Shown: in pieces, positions 39,289-47,990 of the stretch | Layout of the letters: every line of letters starts with the position of its first letter | Numbering within the stretch: the stretch's first letter is position 1 | Assembly (NCBI GenBank): GCA_963783105.1 | Contig: CAWAMI010000004.1 | Coordinates: 186,001 to 250,000 of the forward strand | Direction: 5' to 3' | Source: JAVEDQ01 sp963783105 | Lineage (GTDB): Bacteria; Actinomycetota; Actinomycetes; Frankiales; Frankiaceae | DNA: 64,000 bases | Program-made: the position numbers and the translations under genes | The notes under the pieces: model-generated | Told to the model about the DNA's origin: nothing | Database searches by the model: none | The model's input: the letters and a program-made list of their open reading frames with translations, nothing else

Positions 39289-40218
39289 ATGACCACTGCC
39301 GGGCAGATCCCAGGAGAAGCGAGCCTTCCCGACCCGACACGGAAGGTCCTGCACGAGCTGGTGGAGGCCACCGGCTGGCCCGCCTCGAAGGTGCTGGAGG
39401 TCGCCGTCGAGCGGTACGGGTTCGTGCTGCTCGGGGGCGAGCCCGGGGAGGAGGGTTCGGGCGGCGCCTTCCGCAAGGTCGGTTCCGATCGAGCCGCGAC
39501 CGTCGGCCTGCGGCAGAAGGATGCGAAGAACTTCTTCCTGGTCGAGCCGTTCCGGTACGTCAAGGACGGCGGGCAGCGGTTCGTCCCGTGGCCCGATGAC
39601 GAGCATTTCGATCCGCGCAAGGCGGTGACGGACCTGGCCTCCGTCCCCGAGCTCCTCACGTGGCTCGTGCCCCGCTACGGACGCCATTCGCTTCCGGCCC
39701 TTCTGCACGACGACCTGCAGGACCGGTTCGAGGAAGACGGGGGCCCCGGCGCGGAACCCGGTTTGGACTCGTGGAAGGCCGACCGCATCTTCCGCGACGC
39801 CATGGGCGACGCTCGCGTGCCGTTCTTCCGGCGCTGGGCGATGTGGGCGGGCGTCAGTACGCGGACACGGTGGAACTCGGGGCTGCTCTGGAGACTGCTG
39901 ATCGTGGCGTGGGTCGCCGTGTTCGGGGTGGGCATCGGCGTCGCGACCCCGGTCGCGGTCGCGTTCGGCTGGCTCGGCGGCTGGCCGCTCGTGCTCGCCA
40001 TCGCGGTCGGCTTCCTGGGTCCGGTGGTCCTGTCGCCGTTGTGGATCCGGGAGATACGGGCCGGGCTGATCGCGGGCTATGCGCTTCCGGTCCTCGCGCT
40101 CCCGCTGGTGTTCGTCGGACTGGCCACGCTCGTGTACGTCCTCCTCGAGCTCCTGGCCAAGCTGTGGGAGCCGGACAACCGCATCACGAATGCGCAGCCG
40201 ACGCCGTCCGATGCCTGA
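39289..40218 (+). CDS. DUF1353 membrane protein
   Basis: ATG 39289 follows CGAGGTGTGCG. The 309-residue protein has a soluble N-terminal 200 residues containing 'AVTDLASVPELLTWLVPRYG', 'HSLPALLHDDLQDR' and 'ADRIFRDAMGD', the core of DUF1353, and then three to four membrane helices. DUF1353 occurs in phage and bacterial proteins of unknown function, with a conserved HD pair suggesting a hydrolase. The 3' end overlaps the convergent glycosyltransferase gene by 35 bases. Confidence 0.82.
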   Translation: MTTAGQIPGEASLPDPTRKVLHELVEATGWPASKVLEVAVERYGFVLLGGEPGEEGSGGAFRKVGSDRAATVGLRQKDAKNFFLVEPFRYVKDGGQRFVPWPDDEHFDPRKAVTDLASVPELLTWLVPRYGRHSLPALLHDDLQDRFEEDGGPGAEPGLDSWKADRIFRDAMGDARVPFFRRWAMWAGVSTRTRWNSGLLWRLLIVAWVAVFGVGIGVATPVAVAFGWLGGWPLVLAIAVGFLGPVVLSPLWIREIRAGLIAGYALPVLALPLVFVGLATLVYVLLELLAKLWEPDNRITNAQPTPSDA

Positions 40219-41803
40219 CGGGACCCGCGGCCTGATCCGGGCTCGGTTCGGCCGCGCGCCGCTGCCACCACAGCAGTCCGGCCGCATGCACGACCAGCAC
40301 CGCGAGCAGCCCGTTCGCCACCGACGCCAGGTAGAGATGCTTGACGATCTCGAACTCGCCCTCGCCCAGCAGCGCGGTCGCCATCGCCACGCCCGCGCTT
40401 GCCGTCAGCAGCACCAGGACGGCGCGTAGCCCGGCCGACGTGTTCCGCTCGTCGATCGGCCGTCGCCGCAGGAGCCAGGCCAGCGCCAGGGCCGCCGCCC
40501 AGAGGGCCGGGACGAGCACGGCGGACGCCTCGCGCAGGCCGCGGCTGACGCTGCTGTAGAGGCAGAGCTTGCAGGAGTCGTACACGGGCCGAGCCGAGTC
40601 CGCCTTCGTCTGCGTGCCGATGTGCGGGGAGATGCCGCGGGGGATCAGGTCCATCGAGGCGGTGGCCCCGCGGTGCGCCAGCGCCAGACCGCGACCGGGG
40701 TGGCTCAGGTAGAAGTCGGCGAGCCTGCGGTTCGTGACCTGGTCGAAGAAGCCGGCGAAGTGCGGATCCTTCAGGGCGTTGCCCGGGAGGTAGATGGCCC
40801 GCCCGGCGTAGCGCGCGAGCGCCGGGTCGAGCCCGAGGTCCCGGAGGTCGCCGATCGGGTCGTCGGAGTGGCCGAGGATCTCCACGAAGACCGCGTTGTA
40901 GCGGTTGCTCTCCGTCAGGTGTCGCGGCTGCGAGTGCAGGAAGGCCGCGGCGAGGACGAGCAGCAGCCCGGCGACGACCGCGGGCGCGATCCGCCCGGTC
41001 CAGCTGCCGGACCACCGGCCCCACCCGCCGCGCCGGGCGAGGAGCAGCACGCCGATCGGCAGCACGAGCACCGCGTCCTGCGACTTCGACAGGATCAGCG
41101 CGGACGAGGCGGCCGCGATCGCGAGCAGCCCCCAGGGCGTCACGACCGGCCGGCGCCAGGCGTGCAGCACGGCGGCGACCAGGAACAGCAGTGCCAGCAT
41201 CGACGCGGGCTCGGTGTAGAAGGAGTTCAGGTAGACCACGAAGCGGGTGTCGGTGACCACCACGACGAGCAGTCCGGCGCTGACCGCCCGAAGCGCCCGC
41301 GGGCCCGGCAGCGCCCGCACCACCAGCCACACGGCCCCCCCGAGCGCCACGGCGTGCGCGGCGCCGACGACCCGCAGGTCGAGGTCCGGGCCGAAGCCGA
41401 GCAGGTCGTGGATCCAGCGCACGGCCCGCAGGAAGTACAGCTCGGTTGCCGTGTAGCCCTGCTCGGCCGGCGGACGCGGCACGAAGTCGAGCACCAGGTA
41501 CGCGAACTTCGACTGGCCGGGCGGGCGCGCGGCCATCAGGCCCATCGGGTTCAGGACGCGCTTGTAGTCGCCGTTGTCCGCGAGCCCGAGCGCCGGCGAC
41601 GTGAGGATCTGCAGCAGCGCCGACGTGGTGGCCAGCAGTCCGGCGAGGGGGCCGAGGCCTGGTCTCCACCGCCTGCGGTCGCGGCGTGCGGCCGGCCCGG
41701 GGAGTTCCGTCGGCTCAGGTGGTCCGTCCGGTTGGCGGGAACCGGACGGCTCCGCCGGCTCGGTGGCCGCGGCGGCTCCGGACGACGCCCTGGCCTCGCG
41801 CAT
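40184..41803 (-). CDS. Polytopic glycosyltransferase, WsfD-like
   Basis: The 539-residue protein has a disordered N-terminal 45 residues and about 11 membrane helices. Features typical of the GT-C-like WsfD family are 'LADNGDYKRVLNPMGLMA' in the first outer loop, 'VVYLNSFYTEPASMLALLFL' and 'LILSKSQDAVLVLPIGVLLL'. Such enzymes use lipid-linked sugars at the outer face of the membrane; the acceptor is unknown. No other glycan genes are adjacent. Confidence 0.75.
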   Translation of the reverse strand: MREARASSGAAAATEPAEPSGSRQPDGPPEPTELPGPAARRDRRRWRPGLGPLAGLLATTSALLQILTSPALGLADNGDYKRVLNPMGLMAARPPGQSKFAYLVLDFVPRPPAEQGYTATELYFLRAVRWIHDLLGFGPDLDLRVVGAAHAVALGGAVWLVVRALPGPRALRAVSAGLLVVVVTDTRFVVYLNSFYTEPASMLALLFLVAAVLHAWRRPVVTPWGLLAIAAASSALILSKSQDAVLVLPIGVLLLARRGGWGRWSGSWTGRIAPAVVAGLLLVLAAAFLHSQPRHLTESNRYNAVFVEILGHSDDPIGDLRDLGLDPALARYAGRAIYLPGNALKDPHFAGFFDQVTNRRLADFYLSHPGRGLALAHRGATASMDLIPRGISPHIGTQTKADSARPVYDSCKLCLYSSVSRGLREASAVLVPALWAAALALAWLLRRRPIDERNTSAGLRAVLVLLTASAGVAMATALLGEGEFEIVKHLYLASVANGLLAVLVVHAAGLLWWQRRAAEPSPDQAAGPVRHRTASAAHS

Positions 41804-42292
41804 GCCCCACCTCCGCGAGGGAGGCTAGTCGCGAGGGAGTCCGCCGCCTGCCCATCGCTGCGTGGCGGGCGGACTGTCAGCCGCCGCGCAGAAGCCCTAC
41901 GCCGGTTGGCAAAACAAACTTTGACGAAGCTGCGGTCCGGGCCCTCCTGAAACCGGCACGTAGAGGGTCAACTCCGGCATCGGTGGCCGAGCTTTGTCCG
42001 GATCTGGTCAGGCACCCCTGCACCGAGGCGGCGGGCGGAGGACACCAGCCCCCTCGGCTTCGGCGCTGCGTACCGGCCGGTCGCGATCTGCGAGGAATTC
42101 GGACCCGAGATCCTCGGGAGTCGCGAACGGCGGCGCGGGATACGAGAACGGCGCCGGGCAAACCGCGCACGCCACCCTCTGCGTGACCGACGGTGAGCAC
42201 GCCCGCCTCTCGTCCGGCGTTTCCGGGACGGACGGCGGTCGGGCGTGGATCAATGCGTGCCGACAGCCCACCCGACAGAGGGGGAACTGATC
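41804..42292. other. Intergenic region, 489 bases, with one stem-loop
   Basis: No supported gene lies between the divergent glycosyltransferase and peroxidase genes. AGTCCGCC (41838-41845) and GGCGGACT (41868-41875) form an inverted repeat close to the glycosyltransferase start. An AT-rich patch at 41911-41928 (AAAACAAACTTTGACGAA) stands out in this GC-rich DNA and may hold promoter elements, although no -10 box at proper spacing is evident. Confidence 0.5.
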
Positions 42293-43924
42293 ATGACGAC
42301 GCTGCTGCCCCCGCCGCTGAGCGACCGACTGCCCCGGGTGCTGAACCGTCTCCGACTGCGTCCGCCGAGCCTGCCCGCCCAGGTCGAGGCCGCCATCCCG
42401 TGGTTGATCGAGCCGCTCGGCAAGGTGCCGGGCATGCGCCGCCTCGTCAGCGAGGCGGTCATCAACCACTACGCCTACTCGGCCAAGCCGCGTCCGCGCC
42501 CGCTGACCCTCCAGGGCGACTACACGACCTGGCGCGGCCTGACGGACCGCACCTGGACCGGCCGGCACCTGCCGCCCGCGGAGCCAAGGGACGACCTGCC
42601 CGCCGAGTCGGAGGTGGTCGACCTGTTCCGGCGGACCGAGTTCGTCCCGGCGACCGACACCAGCGCCATGTTCATGTTCTTCGCGCAGTGGTTCACGGAC
42701 AGCTTCCTGCGCACGAGCCACACCGACCCGCGCCGGAACACCTCGAACCACGAGATCGACCTCTGCCAGATCTACGGCCTGTCCGAGACGCAGACCCAGC
42801 TCCTGCGCGCCCACGAGGGCGGGCGGCTGCGCACCCAGCAGATCGACGGTCAGGAGTTCCCGCAGTTCCTGTTCGCCCCGCGTGCGCCGGGGGAGCCCCT
42901 CGCCGTCAAGCCGGAGTTCGAGGGCCTGCACGACGACCGCTTCCTCATCGACGTGATCCTCGCCGGCGCCTCCGCCGAGCATGCGGACCACGTGTTCGCC
43001 GTCGGGCTCGAGCACGGCAACTCGACCATCGGCCAGACGATGATGAACGTCGTCTTCTTCCGGGAGCACAACCGCATCGCCGGCCTGCTCGCCGACGCCT
43101 ACCCCGGCTGGGACGACGACCGCCTGTTCGAGACGGCGCGCAACGTGATGATCGTGCTGACGCTCAAGCTGGTGGTCGAGGAGTACATCAAGCACATCGC
43201 CCCCTTCGACGCGCCGCTGGAGGTCGTCCCGTTCCTCGCCGACGGCGAGCGCTGGAACCGCTCCAACTGGTGTGCCATCGAGTTCGACCTGCTCTACCGG
43301 TGGCACCCGCTCGCGCCCGACGAGGTGAAGGCCGGGCCCGAGGGCGACGCGCTGACGCCGGCAACCTTCCTCAACAACAACCCGCTCGTGCTCGCCCGCG
43401 GCGTCGAGTCGCTGATGGCCCAGTGCTCCCGCTCGCGCGCCGGGCGCATCGGCCTCGGCAACACGCCCCGCTTCCTCACCGACCGCTTCGCACCGGACCG
43501 GCCGTCCGTCGAGGAACGCACGGTCGCCCTCATGCGGCAGGCGCGGCTGCGCTCCTACAACGACTACCGCGAGGCGTTCTCCCTGCCGAGGCTGAGGGAC
43601 TTCGACGAGCTCACGACCGATGCCGAGGTGCAGCAGCGGTTGCGCGCCCTCTACGCCACGGTCGACGACGTCGAGTGGTACGTCGGCATCTTCGCGGAGG
43701 ACTACCCGGACTACTTCATGATGGGCCAGCTCATGACGACCATGGTCGCCCACGACGCGTTCACCCAGGCCCTCACCAACCCGCTGCTCGGCCGGCAGGT
43801 GTTCAACGAGAAGACCTTCTCGCCGGTGGGGATGCGGATCATCGAGGAGACCGGCACGCTGCGGGAGATCGTCGCCCGCAACGCCGCCGACGCCGCCGAG
43901 GTGCACGTGGCGTTCAGCTGCTGA
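42293..43924 (+). CDS. Cyclooxygenase-like animal-type haem peroxidase
   Basis: ATG 42293 follows AGAGGGGGAACTG; the product is 543 residues. It aligns by eye with prostaglandin H synthases: 'FMFFAQWFTDSFLRTSH' (family 'FAFFAQHFTHQFFKT'), 'DLCQIYGLSETQTQLLRAHE', 'FREHNRIAGLLADAYPGWDD', 'LTLKLVVEEYIKHI' and 'EFDLLYRWHPL'. Tyr335 and His338 match the cyclooxygenase catalytic Tyr385 and proximal haem His388. Gln132 matches distal Gln203, but the distal His207 position is Asp136. No EGF or membrane-binding domain is seen. Possible roles are fatty-acid oxygenation or peroxidation. Confidence 0.88.
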   Translation: MTTLLPPPLSDRLPRVLNRLRLRPPSLPAQVEAAIPWLIEPLGKVPGMRRLVSEAVINHYAYSAKPRPRPLTLQGDYTTWRGLTDRTWTGRHLPPAEPRDDLPAESEVVDLFRRTEFVPATDTSAMFMFFAQWFTDSFLRTSHTDPRRNTSNHEIDLCQIYGLSETQTQLLRAHEGGRLRTQQIDGQEFPQFLFAPRAPGEPLAVKPEFEGLHDDRFLIDVILAGASAEHADHVFAVGLEHGNSTIGQTMMNVVFFREHNRIAGLLADAYPGWDDDRLFETARNVMIVLTLKLVVEEYIKHIAPFDAPLEVVPFLADGERWNRSNWCAIEFDLLYRWHPLAPDEVKAGPEGDALTPATFLNNNPLVLARGVESLMAQCSRSRAGRIGLGNTPRFLTDRFAPDRPSVEERTVALMRQARLRSYNDYREAFSLPRLRDFDELTTDAEVQQRLRALYATVDDVEWYVGIFAEDYPDYFMMGQLMTTMVAHDAFTQALTNPLLGRQVFNEKTFSPVGMRIIEETGTLREIVARNAADAAEVHVAFSC

Positions 43925-43945
43925 CCGTATGAAGGCGGCGGGTTC

Positions 43946-43974
43946 GTTCGATCCGACGATTGATTGTCCATAAT
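43946..43974 (+). promoter_or_regulatory. Promoter for the L,D-transpeptidase gene, possibly leaderless
   Basis: CATAAT at 43969-43974 resembles a -10 hexamer, with a weak -35-like GTTCGA at 43946-43951 (17-base spacing). Transcription would begin about seven bases later, at or next to the ATG at 43982. No ribosome-binding site precedes that ATG, which fits a leaderless message. Confidence 0.45.
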
Positions 43975-43981
43975 CGGCGCC

Positions 43982-44770
43982 ATGTCCCGACGCCGGATGC
44001 TCGTGCGCGCCGGAGCCGCCGCCGTGGGCCTCGCGCTCGCCGCGACCGGTGGCGTCGTGCTGTTCGACGACGACGGCGGCCCGGCGACAGATGCCGCGGG
44101 GGACGCCGCAACGGTTCGCTCCCGGCCGGTCGCGGCGGCGCCGGCCGCACCGAAGCCGCACGCCCGCCGGCTCGACACGTCGTCCGTCGTGGTCGCGGCG
44201 CCGCGCGGCGTGCAGGTCTACGCCACCCCAGACGGTGCCCCGAAGCTGCGGCTGCCCGGCCGCACCGACCTCGGCGCGGAGCAGACGCTGCTCACCACCG
44301 GCCGTCGCGGCGGCTGGTGGGAGGTCGAGCTCCCGGTGCGGCCGAACGGCGCCCGCGGGTGGGTCCGCGGCGCCGACGTCGAGGCGCGGCCGATCTCCAC
44401 CAGGATCGAGATCGACCTCGGCTCGCACAGCCTGGCGCTGCTGCGCGACGGCCGGCTCGAGCGTCGCTTCCCGGTCGCGGTCGGGACGAGGGCGACGCCG
44501 ACCCCGGCGGGCAACTTCTACGTCACCGACAACCTCTCGACCGGCAACCCGTCGGGCGCGTACGGCCCCTACGCGCTGGGGCTGTCCGGGCACTCCGACG
44601 TGCTGTTCCAGTTCGGCAGCGGCGACGGCGTGCTCGGCATCCACGGCACGAACGAGCCGGCCAGCATCGGTACGGACGCCTCGCACGGCTGCGTCCGCAT
44701 GCGCAACCCGGACATCACCGCGCTACGGGCGCTCGTCCCGCTCGGGACCCCCGTTGTCGTCAGCGCCTGA
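43982..44770 (+). CDS. L,D-transpeptidase (YkuD family), exported
   Basis: From ATG 43982 the 262-residue protein has a Tat-like or Sec signal (MSRRRMLVRAGAAAVGLALA), an SH3-like region ('GVQVYATPDGAPKLRLPGRT' to 'WWEVELPVRPNGARGWVRGA') and a YkuD domain ending in the catalytic 'IHGTNEPASIGTDASHGCVR' with His and Cys. These enzymes form 3-3 peptidoglycan cross-links or attach proteins to the wall. The convergent SGNH gene lies downstream beyond a tandem repeat. Confidence 0.93.
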   Translation: MSRRRMLVRAGAAAVGLALAATGGVVLFDDDGGPATDAAGDAATVRSRPVAAAPAAPKPHARRLDTSSVVVAAPRGVQVYATPDGAPKLRLPGRTDLGAEQTLLTTGRRGGWWEVELPVRPNGARGWVRGADVEARPISTRIEIDLGSHSLALLRDGRLERRFPVAVGTRATPTPAGNFYVTDNLSTGNPSGAYGPYALGLSGHSDVLFQFGSGDGVLGIHGTNEPASIGTDASHGCVRMRNPDITALRALVPLGTPVVVSA

Positions 44771-44822
44771 CGGACTCAGGGCCTGACGGACTCAGGACCT
44801 GACGGACTCAGCGCCTGACGGC
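44767..44822. repeat. 16-bp tandem repeat between convergent genes
   Basis: CTGACGGACTCAG recurs with a 16-base period at 44767, 44783 and 44799, with a partial fourth copy at 44815. Each unit contains CTGA and TCAG and can fold as a small hairpin. The array sits between convergent genes and overlaps the transpeptidase stop codon, where a bidirectional terminator is expected. Confidence 0.8.
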
Positions 44823-44839
44823 GTCGGGACGTTGCGGCG

Positions 44840-45769
44840 TCAGGACATCGCGTTCGCGACGATCGTGCCCACCGCAGTCGCACCGCCGCGGTTCGGGTGC
44901 ACCGGCGCCGCGTCGCCCACGGGCACCAACGGCTCCACGTACCGGACGACCGGAGCCTTGCAGGCGTCGTGGCCGATGGTCGGGGTGTAGGTGTCGACGT
45001 AGGAGGCGCCGTTCGCGGCGGCGGAATCGGCCAGCATCTGGTTGAGCTGCTTCTCCACGCCGCGGAGGTAACCGACGTCCGTGGTCGTGATCGGCATCTG
45101 CGGCCAGCAGACCGTGGCCGGGTCCTGGCCGGACTCCGGAAGGATCGCCGGGTAGCCGGCGACGTAGATCCGGGCCTGCGGCGAGCGCGCGTGGATCTCC
45201 TGCAGGACCGCGTCGACGTCGCTGCGGGTGGCCGCGATGCGGGCGGCGAGCTGGTCGGTGCCCCCGGCGGTGTAGAAGTCCTTGCACGTCTGGGCGCCGC
45301 TGCGGGTCGGGCCGTTGGGGGAGTAGGCGGCGCAGTTCTCGATGATGCTGGTGAAGCCGATGTCGTTGCCCCCGATGGTCAGGGTGACGATGTCGGTGTC
45401 GGGCTTCAGGGCATCGAGCTGGGGCGGATTCGTGCCGCCCTCGTAGGTGGTCTGGGCGTGCGTCATGTCCTCGGTCTGCGCGCCGCTGCAGCTCACGTCG
45501 GTCAGGACGGTCTGATCCTGTCCGGCCGCGACGTGCGGATAGTTCGCCAGCGACCGCAGGCAGCCCGGCCGGCTCGGGTCCTGCGGCGTGATCAGCGGGC
45601 CCGCGGCGTAGGAGTCGCCGAGCGCGACCTGGGTGTCGCCCGGAGCCGCGGTCGCCGCCGGGGTTCCGACGAGCGCGAGGCCTCCCGCCAGCGCCGCTGC
45701 CCCCGCGACGCCGAGCCAACGGCGCCGGAGCGCCGAGCGAGTGCCGGACCGAGTCGTGCCTGTGCGCAT
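44840..45769 (-). CDS. Secreted SGNH/GDSL hydrolase
   Basis: ATG 45769 is preceded by AAGGAGATCC. The 309-residue protein has a long Sec signal ending near 'GTPAATAAPGD', then 'VALGDSYAAGPLITPQ' (Ser of block I), 'SCSGAQTEDM', 'VTLTIGGNDIGFTSI' (block III GxND) and near the end 'APVHPNRGGATAVGTIV' (catalytic His). Six cysteines in the mature part suggest disulphides, as in Streptomyces secreted esterases and lipases. It probably acts outside the cell on esters. Confidence 0.93.
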   Translation of the reverse strand: MRTGTTRSGTRSALRRRWLGVAGAAALAGGLALVGTPAATAAPGDTQVALGDSYAAGPLITPQDPSRPGCLRSLANYPHVAAGQDQTVLTDVSCSGAQTEDMTHAQTTYEGGTNPPQLDALKPDTDIVTLTIGGNDIGFTSIIENCAAYSPNGPTRSGAQTCKDFYTAGGTDQLAARIAATRSDVDAVLQEIHARSPQARIYVAGYPAILPESGQDPATVCWPQMPITTTDVGYLRGVEKQLNQMLADSAAANGASYVDTYTPTIGHDACKAPVVRYVEPLVPVGDAAPVHPNRGGATAVGTIVANAMS

Positions 45770-45852
45770 CCGAGGATCTCCTTCCGCGCCCCTGGCGGGC
45801 GCGCCGTCGATGCCCGCCTCCGAGCGCGAGCCGCTGTCGATTGCAACGAGGC

Positions 45853-45868
45853 TCACCCGCGCGGGTGA
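45853..45868. promoter_or_regulatory. 16-bp perfect palindrome in a divergent promoter region
   Basis: TCACCCGCGCGGGTGA is a perfect palindrome located between the divergent SGNH hydrolase and GGDEF-EAL genes, 35 bases before the latter's start. It is a plausible operator; the bound regulator is unknown. Confidence 0.45.
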
Positions 45869-45902
45869 CGAGAGGTGTCACGTGTAAGCCGACAAACTCC
45901 GG

Positions 45903-47915
45903 GTGGGAACCCGTCTCCGTCGTCGCGTGCTCCGGGCTCCTTCACTGCTCGTGAAGTTCGCGGTGCTCAGCCTGGTGCTGATCACGGTCCTGGGCCTAGT
46001 GCTCTCCCAGCAGCTGTCCCGGACGATCAAGCACCGCAGCCTGGCGACGAACGAGCAGATGGCGGCCCAGCTCGTCGACTTCGTCGCGGAGCTGTCGACC
46101 GCCGGCGTCCGCCTCGATGCGGGCGGCCTGCCCACGGTCGAACAGGCGATGCTGCTGAAGCGATCGTTCGACACCTACTCGAAGCTGGGCGGTGTCTCGG
46201 GGGTCGACGCGTGGCTGCCCAACGGCATCCTCAGCTACTCCGACGACGCCACCGTCGTCGGGTCACACGCGCCGATGCCCGCGGGCATCCGCGGCGCGCT
46301 CCTGGGCGACCTCTCCTCCGAGATCATCACCGAGACGGGCGACCCGCGGCTGGCGGCGATCCTCGGGCAGCACGGGCCCATCTTCGTGATCTACGTGCCG
46401 ATCCACGTCAGCGAATCCGCGCCGGTCATCGCCGCGGTGGCCATGTACATGCCGTACACGCCGATCGCTCAGGCGATCAAGCAGGACACCCGCACCGTCG
46501 TGCTGCTGCTCGTCCTGTGCCTGGGCCTGCTCTACCTCGGCCTGTTCCACCTCGTCTGGCAGGCCTCACGCCGGCTGCGCCGCACGGCGAACCTCAACGA
46601 GCAGCTGGCCAACCACGACGCGCTCACCGGCCTCCCGAACCGCAGCCTGCTGCAGGACCGGGTCCGGCAGGCGCTGTCCGCCAGCGCGCGTACCGGCCGG
46701 TTCCCCGCGCTGCTGCTGCTGGACCTGGATCGGTTCAAGGAGATCAACGACACCCTCGGCCACCACCACGGCGACCTGCTCCTGCAGGAGGTGGGGAAGC
46801 GGCTGCGGGAGAACCTCCGCGACGCCGACACGGTGGCGCGCCTCGGCGGCGACGAGTTCGTCGTCCTGCTGCCCGACCTGCCGAACCCGCACGCGGCGCT
46901 CGGCATCGCGGAGAAGCTCCTGGAGGCGCTCTCCCAGCCGTTCGTCCTCGAGAACGTGACCCTCGACGTCGAGGGCAGCTTCGGCGTCGCGGTCTACCCG
47001 GACCACGGGGACGACTTCGAGGCGCTGCTGCAGCACGCGGACGTCGCGATGTACGCCGCCAAGGAGTCGCACGTCGGCGCGTGCCTGTACGAGCGGAACC
47101 AGGACATCAACAGCCCCCGCCGGCTCGCGCTGCTCGGCGAGCTCCGGGCGGCGATCGCCGACGAGTCGCAGCTGGTGCTGCACTACCAGCCGAAGGTGCA
47201 GGTCGGCACGGGTGAGGTCACGGGTGTCGAGGCCCTGCTGCGCTGGATGCACCCGAAGCACGGTCTGCTCGGGCCGATGGAGTTCATCCCCGCCGCCGAG
47301 CGCACGGGGCTGATCCGCCCGCTCACCCTGACGGTTCTCCGACGCGCCCTGGCCCAGAACCGGGCCTGGCTGGAGGCGGGCCTGCCCCCGATGCGCATGG
47401 CCGTCAACATCTCCACCCGCTGCCTGCTCGACGTCGACTTCGCCGACCAGGTCGAACGTCTGATCGTCGAGAGCGGCGTCGCCGCCGACCAGCTCGAGCT
47501 CGAGATCACCGAGAGCACGATCATGACCGACCCCGAGCACGCGATGGCCGTGCTCGTCCGGCTCGCCGCCTTCGGTGTCTCGCTCGCCATCGACGACTTC
47601 GGCACGGGCTACTCGTCGCTGTCCTACCTCAAGCGCCTGCCGGTCCACCAGCTGAAGATCGACCGTTCGTTCGTCATGGACATGGACCAGGGCGCCTCCG
47701 ACGAGGCGATCGTCCGCTCCAGCGTCGACCTCGCCCGCAACCTGGGTCTCGACGTCGTGGCCGAGGGCGTCGAGACGGAACGCACTTGGCAGCACCTCGC
47801 CGACCTCGGCTGCGACCAGGCGCAGGGCTACTACTTCGCCCGGCCGATGCCGGCGGCGGATCTGCCGGCGTGGCTGGCGACCTGGCGTGAACGGGACGGC
47901 GTCCCCAGCGTCTGA
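45903..47915 (+). CDS. Membrane GGDEF-EAL protein (cyclic-di-GMP turnover)
   Basis: The 670-residue protein has two membrane helices flanking an extracytoplasmic sensor region (about 40-195), then a GGDEF domain with an intact 'RLGGDEFVVLLP' and a preceding RxxD inhibitory site (RDADTVARL), and an EAL domain with 'GVEALLRWMHPKHG', 'LEITESTIM' and 'AIDDFGTGYSSLSYLKRLPV'. Both catalytic motifs look complete, so it may synthesise and degrade cyclic-di-GMP. The start GTG 45903 has only a weak ribosome-binding site; a GTG at about 45927 is an alternative. Confidence 0.93.
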   Translation: MGTRLRRRVLRAPSLLVKFAVLSLVLITVLGLVLSQQLSRTIKHRSLATNEQMAAQLVDFVAELSTAGVRLDAGGLPTVEQAMLLKRSFDTYSKLGGVSGVDAWLPNGILSYSDDATVVGSHAPMPAGIRGALLGDLSSEIITETGDPRLAAILGQHGPIFVIYVPIHVSESAPVIAAVAMYMPYTPIAQAIKQDTRTVVLLLVLCLGLLYLGLFHLVWQASRRLRRTANLNEQLANHDALTGLPNRSLLQDRVRQALSASARTGRFPALLLLDLDRFKEINDTLGHHHGDLLLQEVGKRLRENLRDADTVARLGGDEFVVLLPDLPNPHAALGIAEKLLEALSQPFVLENVTLDVEGSFGVAVYPDHGDDFEALLQHADVAMYAAKESHVGACLYERNQDINSPRRLALLGELRAAIADESQLVLHYQPKVQVGTGEVTGVEALLRWMHPKHGLLGPMEFIPAAERTGLIRPLTLTVLRRALAQNRAWLEAGLPPMRMAVNISTRCLLDVDFADQVERLIVESGVAADQLELEITESTIMTDPEHAMAVLVRLAAFGVSLAIDDFGTGYSSLSYLKRLPVHQLKIDRSFVMDMDQGASDEAIVRSSVDLARNLGLDVVAEGVETERTWQHLADLGCDQAQGYYFARPMPAADLPAWLATWRERDGVPSV

Positions 47916-47990
47916 CCACCGCGAGGGTGGCGCGGACGATCTTCGGCGCGCCGATGCTCACGGGCAGGTGTTCCCCGCCTGAGCCGTAGC

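Noticed and set aside
41838..41875. Riboswitch upstream of the glycosyltransferase gene
   Set aside because: Only one inverted repeat is present, with no recognisable aptamer core.
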